In this document: piece by piece, positions 9,061 through 17,089 of the stretch | Numbering within the stretch: position 1 is the first letter of the stretch | Layout of the letters: the number at the start of each line of letters is the position of its first letter | NCBI GenBank assembly: GCA_003389215.1 | Contig: QQVP01000064.1 | Span: forward strand, 29,565 to 93,564 | Length of the DNA: 64,000 nt | Reading direction: 5' to 3' | DNA from: Planctomycetota bacterium | Lineage (GTDB): Bacteria; Planctomycetota; Planctomycetia; Pirellulales; UBA7805 | The notes under the pieces: generated by a model | Seen by the model: only the letters and a program-made list of their open reading frames with translations | Told to the model about the DNA's origin: nothing | The model's database searches: none | Translations under genes and position numbers: made by a program

Positions 9061-9190
9061 TTCGCGCGCGGGCGGGCTGGTTGCTTCGCCGCCGGTCGCG
9101 GCCCGCTCACGTTCTTGCCGCAGGCCCGCAAAGTCTCATTGTCTCGGCCACCTTGCCGGCACCGCGTTGGCGGCCGCGGTTTGGCGCCAA

Positions 9191-9218
9191 TTGCAAAACG
9201 GGGCCAATGCCCTATGAT
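9191..9218 (+). promoter_or_regulatory. Sigma-70 type promoter for glnA
   Basis: TTGCAA (9191-9196), a 16-base spacer and TATGAT (9213-9218). The expected transcript start near 9225 falls at the first base of the structured leader. Confidence 0.55.
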
Positions 9219-9223
9219 GCTAG

Positions 9224-9265
9224 TTTCCAGATGGCGGACGGCATCCTTGGGGATGCCGCTGGAAA
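9224..9265 (+). promoter_or_regulatory. Structured 5' leader of glnA transcript
   Basis: A 7-bp helix (TTTCCAG 9224-9230 with CTGGAAA 9259-9265) encloses an 8-bp hairpin (CGGCATCC 9239-9246 with GGATGCCG 9251-9258, loop TTGG), with an 8-base bulge on the 5' side. About 110 more bases precede the start codon. The structure does not match the known cyanobacterial glnA (glutamine) riboswitch as far as I can tell. It may stabilise the mRNA or regulate it. Confidence 0.4.
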
Positions 9266-9374
9266 GTCGAAGCGCGACGGCGCGTTTGGCGGATTGCAGG
9301 AAGCCGAAGCTCAACTCCCGTCCGTGACTGTGAATGTAGGTTGTTTCGGACCGTAGTTTTGAGAGGAGCTTGCT

Positions 9375-10811
9375 GTGAAACCCAAAACACCCAGCGAAGT
9401 CTTGGCCATGTGCCGAGAAAACGACGTGAAGTCGGTCGACTTCCGCTTCATGGACTTTCCCGGTCTCTGGCAGCATTTCACCATTCCGGTGAGCAAGCTG
9501 GAGGAGAGTCTTTTCGAGGACGGTCTCGGCTTTGACGGCTCGAGTATCCGCGGCTGGCAGGCGATCAACGAGAGTGACATGCTCGTCATTCCGCAGGCCG
9601 ACACCGCCTTTCTCGATCCGTTTACCGAGTTGCCGACCGTCTCGATGATCTGCAACATCCAGGATCCCATTACCCGCGAGGACTACACCCGCGACCCTCG
9701 CAATGTGGCCCGCAAGGCCGTCAACTACATGAAGAGTAGCGGCGTGGCCGACACCTGCTACATCGGCCCGGAAGCTGAGTTCTTCATCTTCGACGACGTC
9801 CGTTTCGACCACACCGCCAACGCCGGTTTCTATCACCTCGACAGCATCGAAGGTCAGTGGAATCGCGGCAAAGATTACATGGCCGTGGGCGAAGGGCCGA
9901 ACCTCGGTTACAAGCTGCGTCACAAGGAAGGTTACTTCCCGGTGCCGCCGGCCGATCAGTCGATGGACATCCGCAACGAGATGATGCAGACGATGATCGA
10001 CTGTGGGCTGGACGTCGAATGTCAGCACCACGAAGTCGGCACCGCCGGCCAGGCCGAAATCGACTTGAAGTTCGACGAGCTGGTCAACATGGCCGACTCG
10101 TTGATGATCTATAAGTACATCGTCAAGAACGTGGCTGCCCAGCGGGGTCGCACCGTGACGTTCATGCCCAAGCCGCTCTTCGGCGACAACGGCTCCGGCA
10201 TGCACACGCACATTTCGCTCTGGAAGGGCGAAGAGCCCCTGTTCGCCGGCAGCGGCTATGCCGGGCTGAGCGAAACGGCCTTGCACGGCATCGGCGGCAT
10301 CTTGCGACACGCGCCCGCGATTCTGGCCTTCACCAACCCCACCACCAACAGCTACAAGCGACTGGTGCCGGGCTACGAAGCGCCGGTCAATCTGGCCTAC
10401 TCGCAGCGGAACCGCAGTGCGGCTTGTCGCATTCCGATGTATAGCGCCAGCCCCAAGGCGAAGCGCGTCGAGTTCCGCTGCCCCGATCCGAGCTGCAATC
10501 CGTACCTCGCCTTCTCGGCGCTGTTGATGGCGGTTCTGGACGGGGTGCAGAACAAGATCGACCCGGGCGAGCCTCTGGACAAGGATATCTACGACCTCAG
10601 CCCCGAAGAGGCGGCCGAAGTGCCGACCACGCCGGGCTCGCTGGGCGAATCGCTGGCCGCGCTGCGTCGCGACCACGAGTTCCTGCTCAAGGGCGACGTC
10701 TTCACCAAGGACGTCATCGACACCTGGATCTGGTACAAGACGGCGAACGAAGTCGAGGCCCTCGCCTTGCGTCCGCATCCGTACGAGTTCTGCATGTACT
10801 ACGACATTTAG
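9375..10811 (+). CDS. glnA: Glutamine synthetase, type I
   Basis: The enzyme makes glutamine from glutamate, ammonia and ATP in the cytoplasm. The 478-residue length and the motifs DGSSIRGWQ (N-terminal beta-grasp side of the active site), GMHTHISLW and NRSAACRIP (ATP/glutamate sites) are those of type I dodecameric [12 protein letters not shown] around Tyr406 matches the adenylylation loop of GSI-beta enzymes, so control by GlnE is possible. Translation starts at GTG 9375 preceded by GAGAGGAG at a suitable distance. Its own promoter and a structured leader lie upstream, and a strong hairpin follows the stop. Confidence 0.97.
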   Translation: MKPKTPSEVLAMCRENDVKSVDFRFMDFPGLWQHFTIPVSKLEESLFEDGLGFDGSSIRGWQAINESDMLVIPQADTAFLDPFTELPTVSMICNIQDPITREDYTRDPRNVARKAVNYMKSSGVADTCYIGPEAEFFIFDDVRFDHTANAGFYHLDSIEGQWNRGKDYMAVGEGPNLGYKLRHKEGYFPVPPADQSMDIRNEMMQTMIDCGLDVECQHHEVGTAGQAEIDLKFDELVNMADSLMIYKYIVKNVAAQRGRTVTFMPKPLFGDNGSGMHTHISLWKGEEPLFAGSGYAGLSETALHGIGGILRHAPAILAFTNPTTNSYKRLVPGYEAPVNLAYSQRNRSAACRIPMYSASPKAKRVEFRCPDPSCNPYLAFSALLMAVLDGVQNKIDPGEPLDKDIYDLSPEEAAEVPTTPGSLGESLAALRRDHEFLLKGDVFTKDVIDTWIWYKTANEVEALALRPHPYEFCMYYDI

Positions 10812-10851
10812 TCGACTACATCCGTGCTCACTTTAATGTGCCGAAACGAGT

Positions 10852-10881
10852 GCGGGCCGCTTCGCATTGGGAGCGGCCCGC
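10852..10881 (+). terminator. Hairpin terminator of glnA
   Basis: A perfect 10-bp GC-rich stem (gcgggccgct / agcggcccgc) with a 10-base loop, followed by CTTCTTG, lies 40 bases after the glnA stop. Confidence 0.75.
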
Positions 10882-10959
10882 CTTCTTGCGCCTCGCGAGC
10901 TCTAGATTCCTACTGGTCGCGCGGCGGCCAGTCGTTCGCCAATCGCTTGGTGTCGTCAA

Positions 10960-11382
10960 ATGCACTTGGGCCATTTCTTGGATTTCAAGTCCGAGCCGTC
11001 AATGGTACTTCTCGGCTGTACTAGCAGGGAGCTCGTTTCTCTCGCGGATCGCTTGAGATCCCTTTCAACGGACGAGGCGATCAACTTGAGCGAGCATTTT
11101 GACGTCCGATCCGTGGACGACATCGCGCCGCAAATACGTTTTGGATCTCAGGATCGTATTGCGCGTCGCGGTGGTGCCGGTTTCGTTTGGGAATTGACCC
11201 GCGACGCATTGGCGGAAGCGGTGGACAAGGTCGATGAGCTCTCGAGGACGGATGGCGGTGGCCATCAGTATTTCTCGGAAAGTTGTGCAGACGACGCAGT
11301 CATCATGATTTCCATTGGCGAATACGACAGCACATGGTGGAGTCGAGCCAGCACTCAGGCGCGAAATCGTGAGCCAAAATAG
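10960..11382 (+). CDS. Hypothetical protein
   Basis: I do not recognise this 140-residue protein. It has an acidic, soluble composition with a helical N-terminal part (RELVSLADRLRSL), a central GGGHQYF and a C-terminal strand VIMISIGEYD, a layout seen in small bacterial proteins of unknown role, some of them immunity proteins. The start is uncertain: ATG 10960 or the internal ATG at 11002 (MVLLGC). It lies between glnA and a convergent ParDE pair. Codon use is less GC-biased than in the neighbours, which fits an accessory gene. Confidence 0.5.
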   Translation: MHLGHFLDFKSEPSMVLLGCTSRELVSLADRLRSLSTDEAINLSEHFDVRSVDDIAPQIRFGSQDRIARRGGAGFVWELTRDALAEAVDKVDELSRTDGGGHQYFSESCADDAVIMISIGEYDSTWWSRASTQARNREPK

Positions 11383-11388
11383 TAGAAA

Positions 11389-11676
11389 TCAAATGCGGTC
11401 CAGATCGCGCTCGCCACGCACGATCCGCACGATCTCTACCCCGTCGGCAACGGGACGAAAGAAGAGGACATAGTTGCCCGAAACGAAGCTTCTGCAACGG
11501 CCACCACTGCGCGTCATGCGCGGCTGACCCATCTCGGGATTCGCGGCCAACAACTCGCAAGTCGCTTCGATCTTCTCGATCCAGCGGTAAGCCACATCGG
11601 GTTTGTCGCGGGCGATATACTCGGCGTTAGCGGCGAGGTCCGTCGATGCTGACTTCGAGTAATGGACCTTGGCCAC
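11389..11676 (-). CDS. ParE/RelE-family toxin of a toxin-antitoxin pair
   Basis: The 95-residue product has the ParE pattern: an N-terminal beta strand and helices (VHYSKSASTDLAANAEYIA), a central GQPR motif and the C-terminal FVSGNYVLFFRP...EIVRIVRGERD strands. ParE toxins block gyrase; RelE relatives cut mRNA, and the sequence is closer to ParE. The start is GTG, two bases after the antitoxin stop, so translation is coupled. The last residues meet the end of a convergent hypothetical gene. Confidence 0.85.
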   Translation of the reverse strand: MAKVHYSKSASTDLAANAEYIARDKPDVAYRWIEKIEATCELLAANPEMGQPRMTRSGGRCRSFVSGNYVLFFRPVADGVEIVRIVRGERDLDRI

Positions 11677-11678
11677 GG

Positions 11679-11924
11679 CTACTGCCCGCGTTGCTCCTCG
11701 ATGGCTCGCACTCTCGCTCGGGCCGCCTCGTAGGCCTCGCCCGCCTCGACACGCCGCCCCGTTTCGAGATCGTCCAAGCCCGCCTGAATCTCCGCGTCCA
11801 GCTTCTCCTGCTGCACGACCAACCGTAGCCCTTCGGCGATCACCTCCGACTCGTCGCGAAACTTACCTTCCGCGATCAAACGCCGCACAACCGGATCGTA
11901 GTCGCTGGGGATCTCGAGGCTCAT
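11679..11924 (-). CDS. ParD-like ribbon-helix-helix antitoxin
   Basis: This 81-residue protein is the upstream partner of the ParE-like toxin. The N-terminal SLEIPSDYDPVVRRLIAEGKF followed by ESEVIAEGLRLV is the ribbon-helix-helix pattern of ParD, which binds DNA and represses its operon. The C-terminal tail (QAGLDDLETG...) is the flexible toxin-binding part. I took the ATG at 11924 (MSLEIP), since the upstream extension is unlike the family. Confidence 0.82.
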   Translation of the reverse strand: MSLEIPSDYDPVVRRLIAEGKFRDESEVIAEGLRLVVQQEKLDAEIQAGLDDLETGRRVEAGEAYEAARARVRAIEEQRGQ

Positions 11925-12073
11925 GTCGTAGATTCCGAAGAAGAAGAATCGATCTTCGATCGAGTGGGCTACTGCGTCCGTCACTCTATTCTAGGAACTC
12001 GATGGACCGGGAAGCAATGTTGGCAATCGGCCGCGGTTCGGACTCTCGCGGGCGGCCGCAGGATTTCGCCGTT

Positions 12074-13126
12074 TCAGCCCAACGCTTCCCGAATTCGCTC
12101 CGCGGTGACCGGTTCGATGATACCCCGCTCGCAGACGATTGCCCGTATCAGCCGCGCCGGCGTGACGTCGAACGCCGGGTTGTAGACGTCGATGCCCTCG
12201 GGGGCCGTCGCCGGACCAAAGCCTGCGGTGATCTCCGCCGCGTCGCGCTGTTCGATCGGAATCGCCTCGCCCGAGGCGAGCGACAAGTCGAAGGTGCTCG
12301 AGGGCGCCGCCACGTAGAAGGGGATCTCGTGAGCGGCCGCCGCCAGGGCAACCTGATAGGTGCCGATTTTGTTGGCCACGTCGCCGTTGGCCGCGATCCG
12401 ATCGGCCCCCGTGACGATCGCCTGCACGCGACCCTCGCGCATCAGCTGGGCGGCTGCGGAATCGCAGATCAAAGTCACGTTGAGCCCCCGCTGCTGCAGT
12501 TCCCACGCGGAAAGTCGCGCCCCTTGCAGCAGCGGACGCGTCTCGTCGCAATAGACCCGTAGTCGCTTGCCGGAATCGTGCGCCGCGTAGAACACGGCCA
12601 GCGCCGTGCCGTTGCCGCCGGTTGCCAGCGCTCCCGCGTTGCAGTGGGTCAACACGCCGCAATCGTCCGGCAACAGCGCCGCGCCGAGGCGGCCGATCTC
12701 CGCGCACATCTGCCGATCTTCCTCATGAATCGCGCGGGCTTCGGCCAAGAGGGCCTCGGCAAGGTCGTCGCCGGTGGCCTCGCCTCGCAGCTCTGCCGCC
12801 CGCTCTCTCATCCGCTCGAGTGCCCAGAACAGGTTGACCGCCGTGGGCCGACTTGTGGCCAGATAGTCGGCCACCTCGTCGAGCCTGGCCAGCCGTGCCG
12901 CCTCGTCGCTCGCGGCGACCGTTTGCAGTCCCAGGCAAACTCCGTAGGCCGCGGCGATGCCGATTGCCGGTGCCCCGCGCACCCGCAGCGAACGAATCGC
13001 CTCCCAGACGCCCTCGACCGTGTCGAGTTCGATCTCGACCAGCTCGGTCGGCAAGCGGGTCTGGTCGATCAACACCAGGCGGCCGTCGGCCTCGCCGTTC
13101 CAGCGGAGCGTTTCGAAACTTGTCAT
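12074..13126 (-). CDS. mtnA: S-methyl-5-thioribose-1-phosphate isomerase
   Basis: The enzyme of the methionine salvage pathway converts methylthioribose-1-phosphate to methylthioribulose-1-phosphate. The 350-residue protein has both catalytic residues of the family: Cys161 in LTHCNAGALATGGNGTA and Asp241 in TGADRIAANGD. RVRGAPAIG is the phosphate-binding region. It belongs to the eIF2B-like fold, but the paired motifs are specific to MtnA. ATG 13126 was chosen over a start 16 codons upstream. No other mtn genes are near. The AGE-family gene lies upstream in the same direction with an 81-base gap. Confidence 0.93.
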   Translation of the reverse strand: MTSFETLRWNGEADGRLVLIDQTRLPTELVEIELDTVEGVWEAIRSLRVRGAPAIGIAAAYGVCLGLQTVAASDEAARLARLDEVADYLATSRPTAVNLFWALERMRERAAELRGEATGDDLAEALLAEARAIHEEDRQMCAEIGRLGAALLPDDCGVLTHCNAGALATGGNGTALAVFYAAHDSGKRLRVYCDETRPLLQGARLSAWELQQRGLNVTLICDSAAAQLMREGRVQAIVTGADRIAANGDVANKIGTYQVALAAAAHEIPFYVAAPSSTFDLSLASGEAIPIEQRDAAEITAGFGPATAPEGIDVYNPAFDVTPARLIRAIVCERGIIEPVTAERIREALG

Positions 13127-13207
13127 CGGATTGCCTTGTCTTGGTTGCGAACTCGGTCGACCTGCGATACTCACAGCACTGATTCGCCGCGGCGGTCATC
13201 ACCGGGC

Positions 13208-14560
13208 TCACATGAACGCCGCCGCTTCACCGCCCTCGCTCGTGTCGCCGCGTGCCAGACGATCGAGGGCCGCCTCGCACTCGAGCAGGGCCCGTGCCAC
13301 ATGGTAACCTGCCTGCCAGTGGCGTCCGCTGCGCGTGCGGGCGCGGCGAAATCCCCAGGCACTTCGATACGGCAGCCAGGGTCCCTCGGTATCGGGCACC
13401 AGATGGCGGAACGTCCAATCGCGGATTGCCTCGAACGTGCGATAGTAGCGAACCGTGCCGGTGAGCTCATAGGTCCTCAGGAAGGTCACCATCATTTCGG
13501 CCTGGGCCCACCAAAACGAGTCGAGTGCCGCCGGTCGTCCGCGATAGTCGCCGGCCGAGTAGGCGGCGCCGTGGCGGCTGATGCCATGTTCGAGCAGGGC
13601 GTCGGCCACGCGAGTGACCCAGGCGGTGAAATCGTCTCGCACGATATTCAAGGAACGCACGATCTTGGTCGCGTACCAGATCGCCTCGGCCGAATGTCCG
13701 AAAAAGGTCCGGGCCACGTTCGACCCGTCCGGCGGTAGCGGCTGCCAATCGAAGGCCAGCCCGTTGTACATCAGGCCGCTGCGATCGCCTATTTCATACT
13801 TCTCGATCAGCAGGTCGAGCAACGTGTCGATTTCGGTGCGTTGCCGGTCATCGGGCGCCACCTGGTGCATGCGAAACAGTCCCAGCGTCGCGTGAATGTG
13901 ATCCTGTAGCGGTTTAACGGCGTTGCGCGGATGATCTGGCGGCAGTGCGAAGAAACTCAGATAGCCTCCGAATCGCTCGTCGCGGGCCTGCTCGCGAAGC
14001 AACGCGACCGCGCAGCGGGCCAGGTCGAGGGCCTGCGGACAACCGATCAGGCGATGCACCGAGGCGAGCAGATACAGGGCGTGAATCTGCACGCGGGTTT
14101 CCATGTCTTCGCGGGCCGCGGCCGAAGTTTCGTCGGGGAGCGTAAAGAAGCCGCCCGTGTCGTCGTCGCGATAGTGATCGACCAGGAAGCTCAGCCGTCG
14201 TCGATACTGGCCCCGCAACTCCGTCTGGCGCGATGCGTCCTTCGCACGGGCAATCGCAATCGCGTGCGTATACAGCAGCCGCAGCTGAACGATGGCGCCC
14301 CTTTCCGTCTCGCCAGTGAACCGCAGGCGGCGATCGAGGTGCGGCACGAAACCGCCGAAGCGTTCGTGATTGACCGCCGGCGAGACCCAGAACGGCAGGA
14401 TCTGCCCGTCGAGGTGCGTGGCCAGTGCTGCGCGCGTGGCGGCCAGTTCCTCGGGCGTGGGCGCCGCTTGCGGCAGACGATCGCTGCAACAGCCCGCCTG
14501 CAGCCACAGGGTAATCGCGTTGCGCCAGCGCGCCAGGAGCCTTCTCATGCGAGAGAACAT
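13208..14560 (-). CDS. AGE-family epimerase/isomerase
   Basis: The 450-residue protein resembles N-acylglucosamine 2-epimerases and cellobiose 2-epimerases, which use an (alpha/alpha)6 barrel and two His bases. Visible family features are the early ILPFW and HERFGGFVPHLD region, LLYTHAIA, GGFFTL and the later WWAQAEMMVTF and GPWLPYR motifs. The substrate cannot be told from the sequence; an oligosaccharide or GlcNAc-like sugar are the options. There is a positively charged hydrophobic N-terminus without a clear signal peptide. The start may be the ATG at 14548 instead. Confidence 0.75.
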   Translation of the reverse strand: MFSRMRRLLARWRNAITLWLQAGCCSDRLPQAAPTPEELAATRAALATHLDGQILPFWVSPAVNHERFGGFVPHLDRRLRFTGETERGAIVQLRLLYTHAIAIARAKDASRQTELRGQYRRRLSFLVDHYRDDDTGGFFTLPDETSAAAREDMETRVQIHALYLLASVHRLIGCPQALDLARCAVALLREQARDERFGGYLSFFALPPDHPRNAVKPLQDHIHATLGLFRMHQVAPDDRQRTEIDTLLDLLIEKYEIGDRSGLMYNGLAFDWQPLPPDGSNVARTFFGHSAEAIWYATKIVRSLNIVRDDFTAWVTRVADALLEHGISRHGAAYSAGDYRGRPAALDSFWWAQAEMMVTFLRTYELTGTVRYYRTFEAIRDWTFRHLVPDTEGPWLPYRSAWGFRRARTRSGRHWQAGYHVARALLECEAALDRLARGDTSEGGEAAAFM

Positions 14561-15089
14561 ACCGCGATCGCGACGCTGTTCCCAGGCGTTTTCACGGCCA
14601 TCAAGTCAAGCCGCGAGAGCTTGCCGCGCGTCGGTTCGCCCGCGAAGCCGAGCCGAACAGCCGTGAGTTTTTTCGCGCCAGGCGGGAAATTCGCGTTGGC
14701 AGGCAAAAAACTCGAAGTCCCTTGTCGCGTTCGATTTAGCGGCGCGCGAACCTGCGTCGACCTGGCTCGCAAGATCCGCCGGTCACAGACGTTAGGTTTC
14801 TTGCCAGGGGATTTCGGACGAGGCGCAAAAAACTGGCGCCTGGGCGCAGCTCAACACGCCAGGTCGTCATTCACCAAAGTGCATTATCAGATTGTCAAAG
14901 AACGATGTCGCCGAAGCACGACGTGGCCGTAAGCGTGTAATCGCTGCCCTGCGTCAATCTTGCTTGGCGGCGCTGATGTGAACGACTCAGCAGACCGCGC
15001 AGCGGCGACCGGCGCGCGAAGTGGCGCCAACTTCAAGCTACCGGAAGCGCTGGCAAATTCAAGCGCGGGAATGTGCCACCCACGGGCAC
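14561..15089. other. Intergenic region between the AGE-family gene and the ferredoxin gene
   Basis: No supportable gene. It has T6 and A6 runs with partly inverted flanks (14672-14711) and a GATAAT on the minus strand (14883-14888) with no good -35. Frames crossing the region show no motifs. Confidence 0.5.
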
Positions 15090-15365
15090 TCATTCCGCCA
15101 GCGGGGTCGAGCGCTCGGTAATCGAGGGAGTCTTCCGCGACATCTCGGCGTTGAGCGCGACGAACTCCCGCCACGGCTTGGGGACTTCGTCTTCGTGAAA
15201 GATCGCCTCGACCGGACATTCGACCTGGCATGCCTGGCAATCGACGCACTCGTCCGGGTCGATGTAGAGCATCTTTTCGCCCTCGTGAAAGCAATCACAA
15301 GGGCAGACGACAACGCAGTCGGTGTATTTGCAGCCAAAACAAGGGGCGGTAACGACGAAGGCCAT
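15090..15365 (-). CDS. fdxA: 7Fe ferredoxin (3Fe-4S plus 4Fe-4S), Azotobacter FdI type
   Basis: A 91-residue electron carrier. The N-terminal AFVVTAPCFGCKYTDCVVVC, then PCDCF, is very close to Azotobacter ferredoxin I, and the second motif has Cys40, Cys43, Cys46 and Cys50-Pro. Cysteines at 9, 12, 17, 21, 23 and 25 give more than the ligands needed, so one [3Fe-4S] and one [4Fe-4S] cluster is the likely set. A strong AAAGGAG lies eight bases before the ATG. It diverges from the sigma factor-kinase gene. The redox partner is not in the window. Confidence 0.92.
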   Translation of the reverse strand: MAFVVTAPCFGCKYTDCVVVCPCDCFHEGEKMLYIDPDECVDCQACQVECPVEAIFHEDEVPKPWREFVALNAEMSRKTPSITERSTPLAE

Positions 15366-15576
15366 GAGCGACTCTCCTTTCGAGTCTGAAGGGAATGGGC
15401 TGGTTGCGCGGGGATCCCGATCCGCGGGGACGGTCGTCCGCGCGCTGGGCTGTGTCTCTACGGGTTGATCCGATTTGGCGGTAGAATTGGTCAGGGAGAT
15501 TCCAAATTTCGCACGATTTTCTTGGACGGCTCGGCGTGTGCCTTTTGGGTCGAGCCGCCCAAGGCGTGAGGGGCCC

Positions 15577-16950
15577 GTGTCAAATCCGCAGTCCGAGCAG
15601 CTCTTGCGGCAACTTGAGGCCGGCCAGAGTGAAGCCGCCGCGGCCGTTTTCGACCGCTATGTCGGGCGGCTCGTTGAATTGATCCGCAGCCGCATGGGGG
15701 CCTCTCTGCGCCGACGCATCGACGCCGAGGACGTCGTCCAATCGGCCTATCGCAGTTTCTTTCGCCGCGCGGGCGATGGCGATTTTCGCACGTCGCAGCA
15801 GGACGACTTGTGGCGACTGCTGGCACGCATTGCCCTGCACAAACTTTACGGGCAGATCGAAAAGCACACGGCGCAGAAGAGGAACATTGCCCGCGATCGG
15901 CCGCTCGACGAAACGCTGGAGCGTGCGCGGGCCGAACCACCGGTAGTCGAGGCCATCGCTTTGGCGGAAGAGTTGCGCCTGGTCCTGGAAGATCTCTCGG
16001 ACGAGGAGCGAGGCGTACTCGAGGCGACCTTGAGGGGCGAGCCGCTCGACGAAATCGCTCGCGTGCTCGGGCGTTCGGAGAGAACGGTGCGTCGCCTGCT
16101 GGGGCAATGTCGCCGCCGGATGGAAGACCGATTCGAGTGCGGTCCCACCGCGCCGCGCGACCTCCGGCCACTTGTCGACGAGGCTGCGGCCCCCCTGAAG
16201 TTTGCCGACTACGTGCTGGAACGACTAATTGGCGCTGGCGGTATGGGTAAGGTCTTTCGCGCCCGTGAGGAACCGACCGGCCGGATCGTGGCCGTCAAGG
16301 CACTCCACAAGGCGCGCCAGGGCGACGCGCGGGCCGTTACACGATTCGTGCAGGAATCGCAGATTCTCTCGCAACTGCATCATGGGCATCTCGTGCGCGT
16401 CGAAGGATTGGGCCGCTTCCCCAGCGGTGGTCTGTTCATGGTGATGGAATATATCGAGGGTTCGGACTTGCAGCGACGCTTGGAACTCGGTCCGTTTCCG
16501 CTTGCCGAGGTCGTCCGCCTAGGCAGCGAGGTCGCCGAGGCCGTGCGACATGCCCACCGCCACGGAGTCGTGCACTGCGACCTGAAACCGGCCAATGTGC
16601 TGCTCGACGTGCACGAGCGGGCCCACGTCACCGACTTCGGTTTTGCCTGGATGACGAGCCGAGCGGTGACAGCCGACCGATCGTTGATCGGGGGGACGAT
16701 CGGCTACATGGCGCCGGAACTCTTGGCAAGCAACACGACGCCGACGCCGGCGGTCGACGTCTATGCGGTTGGTCGACTGGTGGCTGCCATGGCCACGGGA
16801 CGATCAGACGGCGAGTGGCAGCCCGACGTCGACGATGATCCGCGGCTGCAGCCGCTTCGCGAGCTGTTGGACGGATGTCTCGCCGTTGATCCGCGGCAGC
16901 GGTTGGCCACGATCGATCGGGTGCTGGAATGCTTCGCCGCGCTGCGGTAA
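15577..16950 (+). CDS. ECF sigma factor fused to a Ser/Thr protein kinase
   Basis: This 457-residue protein joins an ECF-type sigma factor to a eukaryotic-like kinase in one chain. Sigma region 2 is at about residues 20-100 (RRIDAEDVVQSAYRSFFRR, the planctomycete ECF pattern) and region 4 at about 135-182 (LGRSERTVRRLL). The kinase covers about 209-457: Gly-rich loop GAGGMGKV (219-226), Lys241, Glu260, HCDLKPAN (333-340), DFG (353-355) and APE (379-381). HCD replaces the usual HRD, so it is a non-RD kinase. I chose GTG 15577, which follows GTGAGGGG and starts the sigma-factor pattern; a longer ATG form from 15475 is less likely. Kinase activity may control the sigma part in cis. No membrane segment is present. 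Confidence 0.88.
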   Translation: MSNPQSEQLLRQLEAGQSEAAAAVFDRYVGRLVELIRSRMGASLRRRIDAEDVVQSAYRSFFRRAGDGDFRTSQQDDLWRLLARIALHKLYGQIEKHTAQKRNIARDRPLDETLERARAEPPVVEAIALAEELRLVLEDLSDEERGVLEATLRGEPLDEIARVLGRSERTVRRLLGQCRRRMEDRFECGPTAPRDLRPLVDEAAAPLKFADYVLERLIGAGGMGKVFRAREEPTGRIVAVKALHKARQGDARAVTRFVQESQILSQLHHGHLVRVEGLGRFPSGGLFMVMEYIEGSDLQRRLELGPFPLAEVVRLGSEVAEAVRHAHRHGVVHCDLKPANVLLDVHERAHVTDFGFAWMTSRAVTADRSLIGGTIGYMAPELLASNTTPTPAVDVYAVGRLVAAMATGRSDGEWQPDVDDDPRLQPLRELLDGCLAVDPRQRLATIDRVLECFAALR

Positions 16951-16972
16951 AGGTCGGCCATCCGCGCCGCCA

Positions 16973-16999
16973 CCTCGCACGCACAATGTGCGTGCGAGG
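16973..16999 (+). terminator. Perfect 12-bp hairpin after the sigma-kinase gene
   Basis: CCTCGCACGCAC and its complement GTGCGTGCGAGG are separated by only three bases. It lies 22 bases after the stop. There is no T-run, so it could be a terminator, an mRNA end-protecting hairpin or a protein-binding palindrome. Confidence 0.55.
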
Positions 17000-17026
17000 A
17001 AGGTTCGCGCGTGCGGGGCTTCGACC

Positions 17027-17035
17027 TGCTATGAT
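17027..17035 (+). promoter_or_regulatory. Extended -10 promoter for the ceramidase-like gene
   Basis: TGCTATGAT is an extended -10 (TG-N-TATGAT) about 55 bases before the ATG at 17090. No good -35 is present, which extended -10 promoters can lack. Confidence 0.4.
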
Positions 17036-17089
17036 GCGGCGGCTGCCGTCGTGGCCGCCATGTTCTCTTGCCGATCTTGAGGTTGTCCT

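Noticed and set aside
9224..9374. Glutamine (glnA) riboswitch
   Set aside because: Hairpins are present but the conserved motif known from cyanobacteria is not seen; kept only as an unassigned structured leader.
7282..10778. Two long minus-strand frames (589 and 610 codons) opposite the S41 protease and glnA
   Set aside because: Both are antisense shadows; the plus-strand proteins have clear catalytic motifs and the shadows have none.
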